Made by a program: the position numbers and the translations under genes. The notes beneath the pieces are model-generated. The model saw nothing but the letters and a program-made list of their open reading frames with translations, did not search any database and was not told where the DNA came from. Positions 12,188-27,104 of a stretch of 64,000 nt of DNA are shown here, one piece after another. The stretch comes from Maratus speciosus (lineage: Eukaryota; Arthropoda; Arachnida; Araneae; Salticidae): positions 30,632,087 to 30,696,086 of the forward strand of contig OZ010787.1 in NCBI GenBank assembly GCA_963932465.1. Reading direction: 5' to 3'. Positions within the stretch are counted from its first letter, which is position 1. Every line of letters starts with the position of its first letter.

Positions 12188-15100
12188 AAATTCAGGAACA
12201 AAACGCGAAGTATTTATCTACATTTAAAACGTTTTATATTTAAAAAAAAAAAGACCAATGAACGTCGTTTATTTTAAAGCGTCCCAATGTTTCATAAATG
12301 CGATAAAAAATTCCCGAATTTGGTTCAAGTTTTTTTTTTTTTTCTTTTTATGTTAAATTTGAAGATCAAATAAAATTACGGGCGTCAATGGCTTCAATGT
12401 GTGTTTCAATTACCAGAAAAGTTAGCTCGGGAAAACGAGAAAAGTTTTCAGATTTGAGTTCTAAAGCTGTGAACGCACGTAGGTAACTTGTTTCATTCAG
12501 TGGCCTATTAGCGACAAAGTTAATGTCCTAAATCCGCATAGCTGCCAGCATCTTACGCCTTTTTGTACCATAAAAATTTTATAGTAAATTTTACCTTTCT
12601 AAATCGCTGTAATTTGTCGGCAAATAAGGCAAAAATTTCTATTAAATTTTTTGTGGTACGAAAAAGCGGAAGAGTTGGCAGCTATGAATCCGGAGAGATT
12701 TTTAGGACATACCCCAATGTATATTTATATGGTATTTGCATAAATTGCATTAAAACTAGTTTTTAAGCAGAAATTGTGTTTAAATAAGCTGTGTTGAGTC
12801 GATAAATTAAGAATTTCAAGGTGATCCTCCAATAGGGTTTTCTTTTACCGCCTACTTAAACAGGTATTTGAAATGATCAAAATAGAAAAATATCCGTCTT
12901 TAAAATTTTTAATTTAAAAAATGGCATTTTCCAATTCATAACAGGAAGTTATAATTTTCTTTTCTGAAATATTTCTACTACTCGTATGTACTGGTGAGAA
13001 TTAACTGGCTAACACATGCATTCGCCACCAATGTATCCATACATTTCACAAAAAAATTACAGATTTTTCAGTAGAATGCTCCAGAATAATTTAGAAAATA
13101 CTAAGTTTGTTCAAAACATTCGTGGCACTTTCCAATAAATTTATTTACAAAATTTATTAATTGTTGAATTATCAGTGATGGAACAGTGGCGCAGCAATTG
13201 AGCGATTGTCACCACTAATTTTTTATACTATTCTTTGCCTTCAAAAATACCAGAAATTATGTCCTGAAGTTAAATGAAGAATCCTAAAAAAATTTTGCGG
13301 TGTCAATTGTTTCTTTGGTACTACACTGTTCCATCACTGAATTATTAATAGCTATAATACAAAATATTCATTTTTATATAAATGTTTTTAAAAAATTACC
13401 AAGACACAAGAACATGCGTAATCTGTTTATAATGCAAAAAATATTTACTAAATAAGAATACATTTTACAAAATAGATTAAAAGCAAGTTTCATATTTACA
13501 TTTGTTAAAATAAATTAATAAATTTCAACCTAAGACTTAATTTCTGTGTTAAGTTTCAGATACGGATTCACGTTAATAAATATATGACATTTGTAAAAAT
13601 ACCAGAAAATTCCATATTTCTTGATTTAGAGAAATGATCAGAATTTGTTTTTCAGTTTAAAAGTTATTTCAACATGCAGATGTGCTTATTACCCAAATCT
13701 GAAGTATAATCTAATAATAATAAGATGAATCTGACGTAAATTCACAATATAAAAGCAATGTTTTATAAATCAAAAACTCATAGCTGCCAACTTGTACGGA
13801 TTTTTGCTACCACTAAAATGTAACAGAAATTTCTGCCTTATTTAATTATCAAAATTCACTGCAATTCGGCGATTAAATTTGACAAAATTTTCTATTAAAT
13901 TTTAGTGGTAGCAAAAATCCGTACAAGTTGGCAGCTATAAAAACTGCAGGGAACAAATACATATATAATGTAATACTTTCAAAAGTTTAAGAGGTTTAAA
14001 TAAGATATTAATTTAGCTCTTTTTAAAAGACTGGAAATTCGAAAGCAAACATACGGAATTCAATTTAAGGCACGTTCAAAGGCAGTAAGTAATTAGAGAG
14101 ATAATGCGTGTTATATAATTGTATATAACCAAAATGAAATGGAAACGAAAGGAATGACTCATTATTTTGTTACATAACGGATAATTTAGATTATGAAAAC
14201 ACTTTCGAAAACGCAAAACGCTTTTGAAAGCACAATTTCAGAACTTCAAATCAATAGTCGGAAAAAAATCAGAATTATTTTATAAAGCCCTATACATGGT
14301 GTATAGATTTGTATCTGATACTATATAGTATGCTAACATTTTTAGTATGGAAACGCATAGCACAGTTGCGAATTTCTCTTCATCAATTTACGTCAGTAAA
14401 GGCAAATGTACTGGATATCTTTTGTGCTGCCCTGCATATGATTTATAGATTTTATAGGCACCAAGTAATAGGCAGAGAAATTGTTAAATTTAAAAACGCG
14501 TTACATAACTACAGACGTACATCCTGTAATTATTGTTAATAGACACTACTGAACCGAATTGTTTTGTGTGTACATGCAAATAAACGATGGATGCTATTCA
14601 CATCCTATTGTACACTAAGAGTCTTTAATTGCACCTCAGTGATTCGTACAAAGTTGTAAATGCTTGAAATAATGTAATATCTTCAGTACTTTATCAAACT
14701 ACCCAAAATGAAAACAGTGTTGCCAGTGGGCTATATTTTTAATTCAGATCTCTTGATTGGTACCACTTTTTCGAAATAGTAAAATTCTCTTTATTTAACC
14801 TTCTTTAATAACGTACTGATTAAGGCGTAAACAAGGGTAATTTTACCATTTCAGATAACTGGTGGCAATCAAGAAATCTGATTTTTTTTTTTTAAGTAGT
14901 CCACTAGCAACACTGTTCTCATATTAAATAGTTTGTCATTGGTACCGACTATATCATTAAAATACACCGCAAACGATTTTTCTCGATAGACCGTAATGCA
15001 ACGGAAATCCTTTGTGTATCCCTGTAAATGAAATATGCATGGCAGATTGAGTGTATTTATGTGAGAGCACGGTAGTGGCGTAGCGTTAGGAGGGAGGGGC

Positions 15101-15855
15101 TCTCAAACATTTAACCTGTTCGGGACCACCCTCTTTTACATGAATTTTATTCAGTTGACACCATTTTTTGTGGAATAATGAAATTTAGTTTATCAATCAA
15201 GAAAAATTCTTAATAAAATAATGAAAATTCTACTTTTCTTTTCTAGTGCTGTAAGCATCTTTTGAAGATGCATATATGCACCCATGGCCCCGATGGGGTT
15301 AACTACCAATAATATAATTTACTTTGTTTACTCGTATAACATTCGATGGTTAAATAAATCCAAATTACACAGACAAACCAAAGTATTAAACGCCTTTCAA
15401 CTATGCTGAAATATGTTAAAAAGGGAACAGCCTGAAAATTGACAGATAATCCCATATCTCTCGATTTAAATAAACAACTAAGTTTTGTTTATCAGAGCTA
15501 AAAGTCATTTAAGCATTAAAACGAGCTTCTTACTCAAATCTAGGTACGGTCATGGTGTCTAAATGTGATAACACTTAACCCCTTGAGGCGCAAGCAAAAA
15601 TGTCTCTAAATAGTGAATTCTCACCGGAATAAATGAAAATTTTTATTTTTAAATAAGGAAAAGCAATTTTTCAATGATTTTCCTCCAAAGTAAAAAATAT
15701 AAAATTTAGTTAAAATTTTCTGGAGAGAATCTTGTATAAATTAGATGGGATATATTTTATCCCACCGCTCCTCAAGGGGTTAAATGCGACAAAGAACTTG
15801 TGCTTTAAATCTTATTCCAAGAATCGTACATAAATGCTATATAATGAGACATCCG
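12188..15855 (+). repeat. Array unit 6: P-Q, 3668 bp
   Basis: P 12188-13135 carries the alternative marker pair (gctgtgaac and a T14 tract). Q is 13136-15855. It is the second half of the first higher-order repeat copy, which spans 10883-15855. Confidence 0.9.
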
Positions 15856-17160
15856 AAATTCAGGAACAAAACGCGAAGTATTTATCTACATTTAAAACGT
15901 TTTATATTTAAAAAAAAAAAGACCAATGAACGTCGTTTATTTTAAAGCGTCCCAATGTTTCATAAATGCGATAAAAAATTCCCGAATTTGGTTCAAGTTT
16001 TTTTTTTTTTTTTCTTTTTATGTTAAATTTGAAGATCAAATAAAATTACGGGCGTCAATGGCTTCAATGTGTGTTTCAATTACCAGAAAAGTTAGCTCGG
16101 GAAAACGAGAAAAGTTTTCAGATTTGAGTTCTAAATCTGTCAACGCACGTAGGTAACTTGTTTCATTCAGTGGCCTATTAGCGACAAAGTTAATGTCCTA
16201 AATCCGCATAGCTGCCAGCATCTTACGCCTTTTTGTACCATAAAAATTTTATAGTAAATTTTACCTTTCTAAATCGCTGTAATTTGTCGGCAAATAAGGC
16301 AAAAATTTCTATTAAATTTTTTGTGGTACGAAAAAGCGGAAGAGTTGGCAGCTATGAATCCGGAGAGATTTTTAGGACATACCCCAATGTATATTTATAT
16401 GGTATTTGCATAAATTGCATTAAAACTAGTTTTTAAGCAGAAATTGTGTTTAAATAAGCTGTGTTGAGTCGATAAATTAAGAATTTCAAGGTGATCCTCC
16501 AATAGGGTTTTCTTTTACCGCCTACTTAAACAGGTATTTGAAATGATCAAAATAGAAAAATATCCGTCTTTAAAATTTTTAATTTAAAAAATGGCATTTT
16601 CCAATTCATAACAGGAAGTTATAATTTTCTTTTCTGAAATATTTCTACTACTCGTATGTACTGGTGAGAATTAACTGGCTAACACATGCATTCGCCACCA
16701 ATGTATCCATACATTTCACAAAAAAATTACAGATTTTTCAGTAGAATGCTCCAGAATAATTTAGAAAATACTAAGTTTGTTCAAAACATTCGTGGCACTT
16801 TCCAAATAAAGACAAACAGCGCAGTGCAGTTTACACCCCCCAACCCCACCAGACACAATCCGCGTTGCGGAGAGCGTTGCAAAATGAAGTCGCACGGATT
16901 ACGGACGTGTTTTGTTCACCCGGTACCAGCCCAAGAATTGGGACACAGAGAGAAATATATATATTAACAAAGCTTTTAGTGCACACTGGTGGGAATATAA
17001 ATTGTTATTTGTTAGTCAAATCCGGGAAAAATTATTACATCGTAAATAATTTCGAAAACTGTTAAACATTTTAAATTTCATAAAATGAATGTGTATTTTG
17101 TAAAGCAGGGGTGGCGAACCCGTTGCTAGTGGACAAGCTGCCATCACTATTTCAGGAACA
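15856..17160 (+). repeat. Array unit 7: P-R, 1305 bp
   Basis: P 15856-16805 (C marker, T16), R 16806-17160. A private G-to-T change (ctaaatctgtc) distinguishes it. First half of the second higher-order repeat copy. Confidence 0.9.
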
Positions 17161-20100
17161 AAATTCAGGAACAAAACGCGAAGTATTTATCTACATTTAA
17201 AACGTTTTATATTTTAAAAAAAAAAGACCAATGAACGTCGTTTATTTTAAAGCGTCCCAATGTTTCATAAATGCGATAAAAAATTCCCGAATTTGGTTCA
17301 AGTTTTTTTTTTTTTTCTTTTTATGTTAAATTTGAAGATCAAATAAAATTACGGGCGTCAATGGCTTCAATGTGTGTTTCAATTACCAGAAAAGTTAGCT
17401 CGGGAAAACGAGAAAAGTTTTCAGATTTGAGTTCTAAAGCTGTGAACGCACGTAGGTAACTTGTTTCATTCAGTGGCCTATTAGCGACAAAGTTAATGTC
17501 CTAAATCCGCATAGCTGCCAGCATCTTACGCCTTTTTGTACCATAAAAATTTTATAGTAAATTTTACCTTTCTAAATCGCTGTAATTTGTCGGCAAATAA
17601 GGCAAAAATTTCTATTAAATTTTTTGTGGTACGAAAAAGCGGAAGAGTTGGCAGCTATGAATCCGGAGAGATTTTTAGGACATACCCCAATGTATATTTA
17701 TATGGTATTTGCATAAATTGCATTAAAACTAGTTTTTAAGCAGAAATTGTGTTTAAATAAGCTGTGTTGAGTCGATAAATTAAGAATTTCAAGGTGATCC
17801 TCCAATAGGGTTTTCTTTTACCGCCTACTTAAACAGGTATTTGAAATGATCAAAATAGAAAAATATCCGTCTTTAAAATTTTTAATTTAAAAAATGGCAT
17901 TTTCCAATTCATAACAGGAAGTTATAATTTTCTTTTCTGAAATATTTCTACTACTCGTATGTACTGGTGAGAATTAACTGGCTAACACATGCATTCGCCA
18001 CCAATGTATCCATACATTTCACAAAAAAATTACAGATTTTTCAGTAGAATGCTCCAGAATAATTTAGAAAATACTAAGTTTGTTCAAAACATTCGTGGCA
18101 CTTTCCAATAAATTTATTTACAAAATTTATTAATTGTTGAATTATCAGTGATGGAACAGTGGCGCAGCAATTGAGCGATTGTCACCACTAATTTTTTATA
18201 CTATTCTTTGCCTTCAAAAATACCAGAAATTATGTCCTGAAGTTAAATGAAGAATCCTAAAAAAATTTTGCGGTGTCAATTGTTTCTTTGGTACTACACT
18301 GTTCCATCACTGAATTATTAATAGCTATAATACAAAATATTCATTTTTATATAAATGTTTTTAAAAAATTACCAAGACACAAGAACATGCGTAATCTGTT
18401 TATAATGCAAAAAATATTTACTAAATAAGAATACATTTTACAAAATAGATTAAAAGCAAGTTTCATATTTACATTTGTTAAAATAAATTAATAAATTTCA
18501 ACCTAAGACTTAATTTCTGTGTTAAGTTTCAGATACTGATTCACGTTAATAAATATATGACATTTGTAAAAATACCAGAAAATTCCATATTTCTTGATTT
18601 AGAGAAATGATCAGAATTTGTTTTTCAGTTTAAAAGTTATTTCAACATGCAGATGTGCTTATTACCCAAATCTGAAGTATAATCTAATAATAATAAGATG
18701 AATCTGACGTAAATTCACAATATAAAAGCAATGTTTTATAAATCAAAAACTCATAGCTGCCAACTTGTACGGATTTTTGCTACCACTAAAATGTAACAGA
18801 AATTTCTGCCTTATTTAATTATCAAAATTCACTGCAATTCGGCGATTAAATTTGACAAAATTTTCTATTAAATTTTAGTGGTAGCAAAAATCCGTACAAG
18901 TTGGCAGCTATAAAAACTGCAGGGAACAAATACATATATAATGTAATACTTTCAAAAGTTTAAGAGGTTTAAATAAGATATTAATTTAGCTCTTTTTAAA
19001 AGACTGGAAATTCGAAAGCAAACATACGGAATTCAATTTAAGGCACGTTCAAAGGCAGTAAGTAATTAGAGAGATAATGCGTGTTATATAATTGTATATA
19101 ACCAAAATGAAATGGAAACGAAAGGAATGACTCATTATTTTGTTACATAACGGATAATTTAGATTATGAAAACACTTTCGAAAACGCAAAACGCTTTTGA
19201 AAGCACAATTTCAGAACTTCAAATCAATAGTCGGAAAAAAATCAGAATTATTTTATAAAGCCCTATACATGGTGTATAGATTTGTATCTGATACTATATA
19301 GTATGCTAACATTTTTAGTATGGAAACGCATAGCACAGTTGCGAATTTCTCTTCATCAATTTACGTCAGTAAAGGCAAATGTACTGGATATCTTTTGTGC
19401 TGCCCTGCATATGATTTATAGATTTTATAGGCACCAAGTAATAGGCAGAGAAATTGTTAAATTTAAAAACGCGTTACATAACTACAGACGTACATCCTGT
19501 AATTATTGTTAATAGACACTACTGAACCGAATTGTTTTGTGTGTACATGCAAATAAACGATGGATGCTATTCACATCCTATTGTACACTAAGAGTCTTTA
19601 ATTGCACCTCAGTGATTCGTACAAAGTTGTAAATGCTTGAAATAATGTAATATCTTCAGTACTTTATCAAACTACCCAAAATGAAAACAGTGTTGCCAGT
19701 GGGCTATATTTTTAATTCAGATCTCTTGATTGGTACCACTTTTTCGAAATAGTAAAATTCTCTTTATTTAACCTTCTTTAATAACGTACTGATTAAGGCG
19801 TAAACAAGGGTAATTTTACCATTTCAGATAACTGGTGGCAATCAAGAAATCTGATTTTTTTTTTAAGTAGTCCACTAGCAACACTGTTCTCATATTAAAT
19901 AGTTTGTCATTGGTACCGACTATATCATTAAAATACACCGCAAACGATTTTTCTCGATAGACCGTAATGCAACGGAAATCCTTTGTGTATCCCTGTAAAT
20001 GAAATATGCATGGCAGATTGAGTGTATTTATGTGAGAGCACGGTAGTGGCGTAGCGTTAGGAGGGAGGGGCTCTCAAACATTTAACCTGTTCGGGACCAC

Positions 20101-20826
20101 CCTCTTTTACATGAATTTTATTCAGTTGACACCATTTTTTGTGGAATAATGAAATTTAGTTTATCAATCAAGAAAAATTCTTAATAAAATAATGAAAATT
20201 CTACTTTTCTTTTCTAGTGCTGTAAGCATCTTTTGAAGATGCATATATGCACCCATGGCCCCGATGGGGTTAACTACCAATAATATAATTTACTTTGTTT
20301 ACTCGTATAACATTCGATGGTTAAATAAATCCAAATTACACAGACAAACCAAAGTATTAAACGCCTTTCAACTATGCTGAAATATGTTAAAAAGGGAACA
20401 GCCTGAAAATTGACAGATAATCCCATATCTCTCGATTTAAATAAACAACTAAGTTTTGTTTATCAGAGCTAAAAGTCATTTAAGCATTAAAACGAGCTTC
20501 TTACTCAAATCTAGGTACGGTCATGGTGTCTAAATGTGATAACACTTAACCCCTTGAGGCGCAAGCAAAAATGTCTCTAAATAGTGAATTCTCACCGGAA
20601 TAAATGAAAATTTTTATTTTTAAATAAGGAAAAGCAATTTTTCAATGATTTTCCTCCAAAGTAAAAAATATAAAATTTAGTTAAAATTTTCTGGAGAGAA
20701 TCTTGTATAAATTAGATGGGATATATTTTATCCCACCGCTCCTCAAGGGGTTAAATGCGACAAAGAACTTGTGCTTTAAATCTTATTCCAAGAATCGTAC
20801 ATAAATGCTATATAATGAGACATCCG
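17161..20826 (+). repeat. Array unit 8: P-Q, 3666 bp
   Basis: P 17161-18108 (G marker, T14), Q 18109-20826. Second half of the second higher-order repeat copy, 15856-20826, 4971 bp. Confidence 0.9.
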
Positions 20827-22131
20827 AAATTCAGGAACAAAACGCGAAGTATTTATCTACATTTAAAACGTTTTATATTTTAAAAAAAAAAGACCAATGA
20901 ACGTCGTTTATTTTAAAGCGTCCCAATGTTTCATAAATGCGATAAAAAATTCCCGAATTTGGTTCAAGTTTTTTTTTTTTTTTTCTTTTTATGTTAAATT
21001 TGAAGATCAAATAAAATTACGGGCGTCAATGGCTTCAATGTGTGTTTCAATTACCAGAAAAGTTAGCTCGGGAAAACGAGAAAAGTTTTCAGATTTGAGT
21101 TCTAAAGCTGTCAACGCACGTAGGTAACTTGTTTCATTCAGTGGCCTATTAGCGACAAAGTTAATGTCCTAAATCCGCATAGCTGCCAGCATCTTACGCC
21201 TTTTTGTACCATAAAAATTTTATAGTAAATTTTACCTTTCTAAATCGCTGTAATTTGTCGGCAAATAAGGCAAAAATTTCTATTAAATTTTTTGTGGTAC
21301 GAAAAAGCGGAAGAGTTGGCAGCTATGAATCCGGAGAGATTTTTAGGACATACCCCAATGTATATTTATATGGTATTTGCATAAATTGCATTAAAACTAG
21401 TTTTTAAGCAGAAATTGTGTTTAAATAAGCTGTGTTGAGTCGATAAATTAAGAATTTCAAGGTGATCCTCCAATAGGGTTTTCTTTTACCGCCTACTTAA
21501 ACAGGTATTTGAAATGATCAAAATAGAAAAATATCCGTCTTTAAAATTTTTAATTTAAAAAATGGCATTTTCCAATTCATAACAGGAAGTTATAATTTTC
21601 TTTTCTGAAATATTTCTACTACTCGTATGTACTGGTGAGAATTAACTGGCTAACACATGCATTCGCCACCAATGTATCCATACATTTCACAAAAAAATTA
21701 CAGATTTTTCAGTAGAATGCTCCAGAATAATTTAGAAAATACTAAGTTTGTTCAAAACATTCGTGGCACTTTCCAAATAAAGACAAACAGCGCAGTGCAG
21801 TTTACACCCCCCAACCCCACCAGACACAATCCGCGTTGCGGAGAGCGTTGCAAAATGAAGTCGCACGGATTACGGACGTGTTTTGTTCACCCGGTACCAG
21901 CCCAAGAATTGGGACACAGAGAGAAATATATATATTAACAAAGCTTTTAGTGCACACTGGTGGGAATATAAATTGTTATTTGTTAGTCAAATCCGGGAAA
22001 AATTATTACATCGTAAATAATTTCGAAAACTGTTAAACATTTTAAATTTCATAAAATGAATGTGTATTTTGTAAAGCAGGGGTGGCGAACCCGTTGCTAG
22101 TGGACAAGCTGCCATCACTATTTCAGGAACA
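20827..22131 (+). repeat. Array unit 9: P-R, 1305 bp
   Basis: P 20827-21776 (C marker, T16), R 21777-22131. First half of the third higher-order repeat copy. Confidence 0.9.
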
Positions 22132-25100
22132 AAATTCAGGAACAAAACGCGAAGTATTTATCTACATTTAAAACGTTTTATATTTAAAAAAAAAAAGACC
22201 AATGAACGTCGTTTATTTTAAAGCGTCCCAATGTTTCATAAATGCGATAAAAAATTCCCGAATTTGGTTCAAGTTTTTTTTTTTTTTCTTTTTATGTTAA
22301 ATTTGAAGATCAAATAAAATTACGGGCGTCAATGGCTTCAATGTGTGTTTCAATTACCAGAAAAGTTAGCTCGGGAAAACGAGAAAAGTTTTCAGATTTG
22401 AGTTCTAAAGCTGTGAACGCACGTAGGTAACTTGTTTCATTCAGTGGCCTATTAGCGACAAAGTTAATGTCCTAAATCCGCATAGCTGCCAGCATCTTAC
22501 GCCTTTTTGTACCATAAAAATTTTATAGTAAATTTTACCTTTCTAAATCGCTGTAATTTGTCGGCAAATAAGGCAAAAATTTCTATTAAATTTTTTGTGG
22601 TACGAAAAAGCGGAAGAGTTGGCAGCTATGAATCCGGAGAGATTTTTAGGACATACCCCAATGTATATTTATATGGTATTTGCATAAATTGCATTAAAAC
22701 TAGTTTTTAAGCAGAAATTGTGTTTAAATAAGCTGTGTTGAGTCGATAAATTAAGAATTTCAAGGTGATCCTCCAATAGGGTTTTCTTTTACCGCCTACT
22801 TAAACAGGTATTTGAAATGATCAAAATAGAAAAATATCCGTCTTTAAAATTTTTAATTTAAAAAATGGCATTTTCCAATTCATAACAGGAAGTTATAATT
22901 TTCTTTTCTGAAATATTTCTACTACTCGTATGTACTGGTGAGAATTAACTGGCTAACACATGCATTCGCCACCAATGTATCCATACATTTCACAAAAAAA
23001 TTACAGATTTTTCAGTAGAATGCTCCAGAATAATTTAGAAAATACTAAGTTTGTTCAAAACATTCGTGGCACTTTCCAATAAATTTATTTACAAAATTTA
23101 TTAATTGTTGAATTATCAGTGATGGAACAGTGGCGCAGCAATTGAGCGATTGTCACCACTAATTTTTTATACTATTCTTTGCCTTCAAAAATACCAGAAA
23201 TTATGTCCTGAAGTTAAATGAAGAATCCTAAAAAAATTTTGCGGTGTCAATTGTTTCTTTGGTACTACACTGTTCCATCACTGAATTATTAATAGCTATA
23301 ATACAAAATATTCATTTTTATATAAATGTTTTTAAAAAATTACCAAGACACAAGAACATGCGTAATCTGTTTATAATGCAAAAAATATTTACTAAATAAG
23401 AATACATTTTACAAAATAGATTAAAAGCAAGTTTCATATTTACATTTGTTAAAATAAATTAATAAATTTCAACCTAAGACTTAATTTCTGTGTTAAGTTT
23501 CAGATACTGATTCACGTTAATAAATATATGACATTTGTAAAAATACCAGAAAATTCCATATTTCTTGATTTAGAGAAATGATCAGAATTTGTTTTTCAGT
23601 TTAAAAGTTATTTCAACATGCAGATGTGCTTATTACCCAAATCTGAAGTATAATCTAATAATAATAAGATGAATCTGACGTAAATTCACAATATAAAAGC
23701 AATGTTTTATAAATCAAAAACTCATAGCTGCCAACTTGTACGGATTTTTGCTACCACTAAAATGTAACAGAAATTTCTGCCTTATTTAATTATCAAAATT
23801 CACTGCAATTCGGCGATTAAATTTGACAAAATTTTCTATTAAATTTTAGTGGTAGCAAAAATCCGTACAAGTTGGCAGCTATAAAAACTGCAGGGAACAA
23901 ATACATATATAATGTAATACTTTCAAAAGTTTAAGAGGTTTAAATAAGATATTAATTTAGCTCTTTTTAAAAGACTGGAAATTCGAAAGCAAACATACGG
24001 AATTCAATTTAAGGCACGTTCAAAGGCAGTAAGTAATTAGAGAGATAATGCGTGTTATATAATTGTATATAACCAAAATGAAATGGAAACGAAAGGAATG
24101 ACTCATTATTTTGTTACATAACGGATAATTTAGATTATGAAAACACTTTCGAAAACGCAAAACGCTTTTGAAAGCACAATTTCAGAACTTCAAATCAATA
24201 GTCGGAAAAAAATCAGAATTATTTTATAAAGCCCTATACATGGTGTATAGATTTGTATCTGATACTATATAGTATGCTAACATTTTTAGTATGGAAACGC
24301 ATAGCACAGTTGCGAATTTCTCTTCATCAATTTACGTCAGTAAAGGCAAATGTACTGGATATCTTTTGTGCTGCCCTGCATATGATTTATAGATTTTATA
24401 GGCACCAAGTAATAGGCAGAGAAATTGTTAAATTTAAAAACGCGTTACATAACTACAGACGTACATCCTGTAATTATTGTTAATAGACACTACTGAACCG
24501 AATTGTTTTGTGTGTACATGCAAATAAACGATGGATGCTATTCACATCCTATTGTACACTAAGAGTTTTTAATTGCACCTCAGTGATTCGTACAAAGTTG
24601 TAAATGCTTGAAATAATGTAATATCTTCAGTACTTTATCAAACTACCCAAAATGAAAACAGTGTTGAAAGTGGGCTATATTTTTAATTCAGATCTCTTGA
24701 TTGGTACCACTTTTTCGAAATAGTAAAATTCTCTTTATTTAACCTTCTTTAATAACGTACTGATTAAGGCGTAAACAAGGGTAATTTTACCATTTCAGAT
24801 AACTGGTGGCAATCAAGAAATCTGATTTTTTTTTTTAAGTAGTCCACTAGCAACACTGTTCTCATATTAAATAGTTTGTCATTGGTACCGACTATATCAT
24901 TAAAATACACCGCAAACGATTTTTCTCGATAGACCGTAATGCAACGGAAATCCTTTGTGTATCCCTGTAAATGAAATATGCATGGCAGATTGAGTGTATT
25001 TATGTGAGAGCACGGTAGTGGCGTAGCGTTAGGAGGGAGGGGCTCTCAAACATTTAACCTGTTCGGGACCACCCTCTTTTACATGAATTTTATTCAGTTG

Positions 25101-25798
25101 ACACCATTTTTTGTGGAATAATGAAATTTAGTTTATCAATCAAGAAAAATTCTTAATAAAATAATGAAAATTCTACTTTTCTTTTCTAGTGCTGTAAGCA
25201 TCTTTTGAAGATGCATATATGCACCCATGGCCCCGATGGGGTTAACTACCAATAATATAATTTACTTTGTTTACTCGTATAACATTCGATGGTTAAATAA
25301 ATCCAAATTACACAGACAAACCAAAGTATTAAACGCCTTTCAACTATGCTGAAATATGTTAAAAAGGGAACAGCCTGAAAATTGACAGATAATCCCATAT
25401 CTCTCGATTTAAATAAACAACTAAGTTTTGTTTATCAGAGCTAAAAGTCATTTAAGCATTAAAACGAGCTTCTTACTCAAATCTAGGTACGGTCATGGTG
25501 TCTAAATGTGATAACACTTAACCCCTTGAGGCGCAAGCAAAAATGTCTCTAAATAGTGAATTCTCACCGGAATAAATGAAAATTTTTATTTTTAAATAAG
25601 GAAAAGCAATTTTTCAATGATTTTCCTCCAAAGTAAAAAATATAAAATTTAGTTAAAATTTTCTGGAGAGAATCTTGTATAAATTAGATGGGATATATTT
25701 TATCCCACCGCTCCTCAAGGGGTTAAATGCGACAAAGAACTTGTGCTTTAAATCTTATTCCAAGAATCGTACATAAATGCTATATAATGAGACATCCG
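22132..25798 (+). repeat. Array unit 10: P-Q, 3667 bp
   Basis: P 22132-23079 (G marker, T14), Q 23080-25798. Q has private changes at about 24567 (gagttttta) and 24666 (gtgttgaaag). Second half of the third higher-order repeat copy, 20827-25798, 4972 bp. Confidence 0.9.
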
Positions 25799-27104
25799 AA
25801 ATTCAGGAACAAAACGCGAAGTATTTATCTACATTTAAAACGTTTTATATTTAAAAAAAAAAAGACCAATGAACGTCGTTTATTTTAAAGCGTCCCAATG
25901 TTTCATAAATGCGATAAAAAATTCCCGAATTTGGTTCAAGTTTTTTTTTTTTTTTTTCTTTTTATGTTAAATTTGAAGATCAAATAAAATTACGGGCGTC
26001 AATGGCTTCAATGTGTGTTTCAATTACCAGAAAAGTTAGCTCGGGAAAACGAGAAAAGTTTTCAGATTTGAGTTCTAAAGCTGTCAACGCACGTAGGTAA
26101 CTTGTTTCATTCAGTGGCCTATTAGCGACAAAGTTAATGTCCTAAATCCGCATAGCTGCCAGCATCTTACGCCTTTTTGTACCATAAAAATTTTATAGTA
26201 AATTTTACCTTTCTAAATCGCTGTAATTTGTCGGCAAATAAGGCAAAAATTTCTATTAAATTTTTTGTGGTACGAAAAAGCGGAAGAGTTGGCAGCTATG
26301 AATCCGGAGAGATTTTTAGGACATACCCCAATGTATATTTATATGGTATTTGCATAAATTGCATTAAAACTAGTTTTTAAGCAGAAATTGTGTTTAAATA
26401 AGCTGTGTTGAGTCGATAAATTAAGAATTTCAAGGTGATCCTCCAATAGGGTTTTCTTTTACCGCCTACTTAAACAGGTATTTGAAATGATCAAAATAGA
26501 AAAATATCCGTCTTTAAAATTTTTAATTTAAAAAATGGCATTTTCCAATTCATAACAGGAAGTTATAATTTTCTTTTCTGAAATATTTCTACTACTCGTA
26601 TGTACTGGTGAGAATTAACTGGCTAACACATGCATTCGCCACCAATGTATCCATACATTTCACAAAAAAATTACAGATTTTTCAGTAGAATGCTCCAGAA
26701 TAATTTAGAAAATACTAAGTTTGTTCAAAACATTCGTGGCACTTTCCAAATAAAGACAAACAGCGCAGTGCAGTTTACACCCCCCAACCCCACCAGACAC
26801 AATCCGCGTTGCGGAGAGCGTTGCAAAATGAAGTCGCACGGATTACGGACGTGTTTTGTTCACCCGGTACCAGCCCAAGAATTGGGACACAGAGAGAAAT
26901 ATATATATTAACAAAGCTTTTAGTGCACACTGGTGGGAATATAAATTGTTATTTGTTAGTCAAATCCGGGAAAAATTATTACATCGTAAATAATTTCGAA
27001 AACTGTTAAACATTTTAAATTTCATAAAATGAATGTGTATTTTGTAAAGCAGGGGTGGCGAACCCGTTGCTAGTGGACAAGCTGCCATCACTATTTCAGG
27101 AACA
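25799..27104 (+). repeat. Array unit 11: P-R, 1306 bp
   Basis: P 25799-26749 (C marker, T17), R 26750-27104. The extra T destroys the 76-aa frame present in sister copies. Confidence 0.9.
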
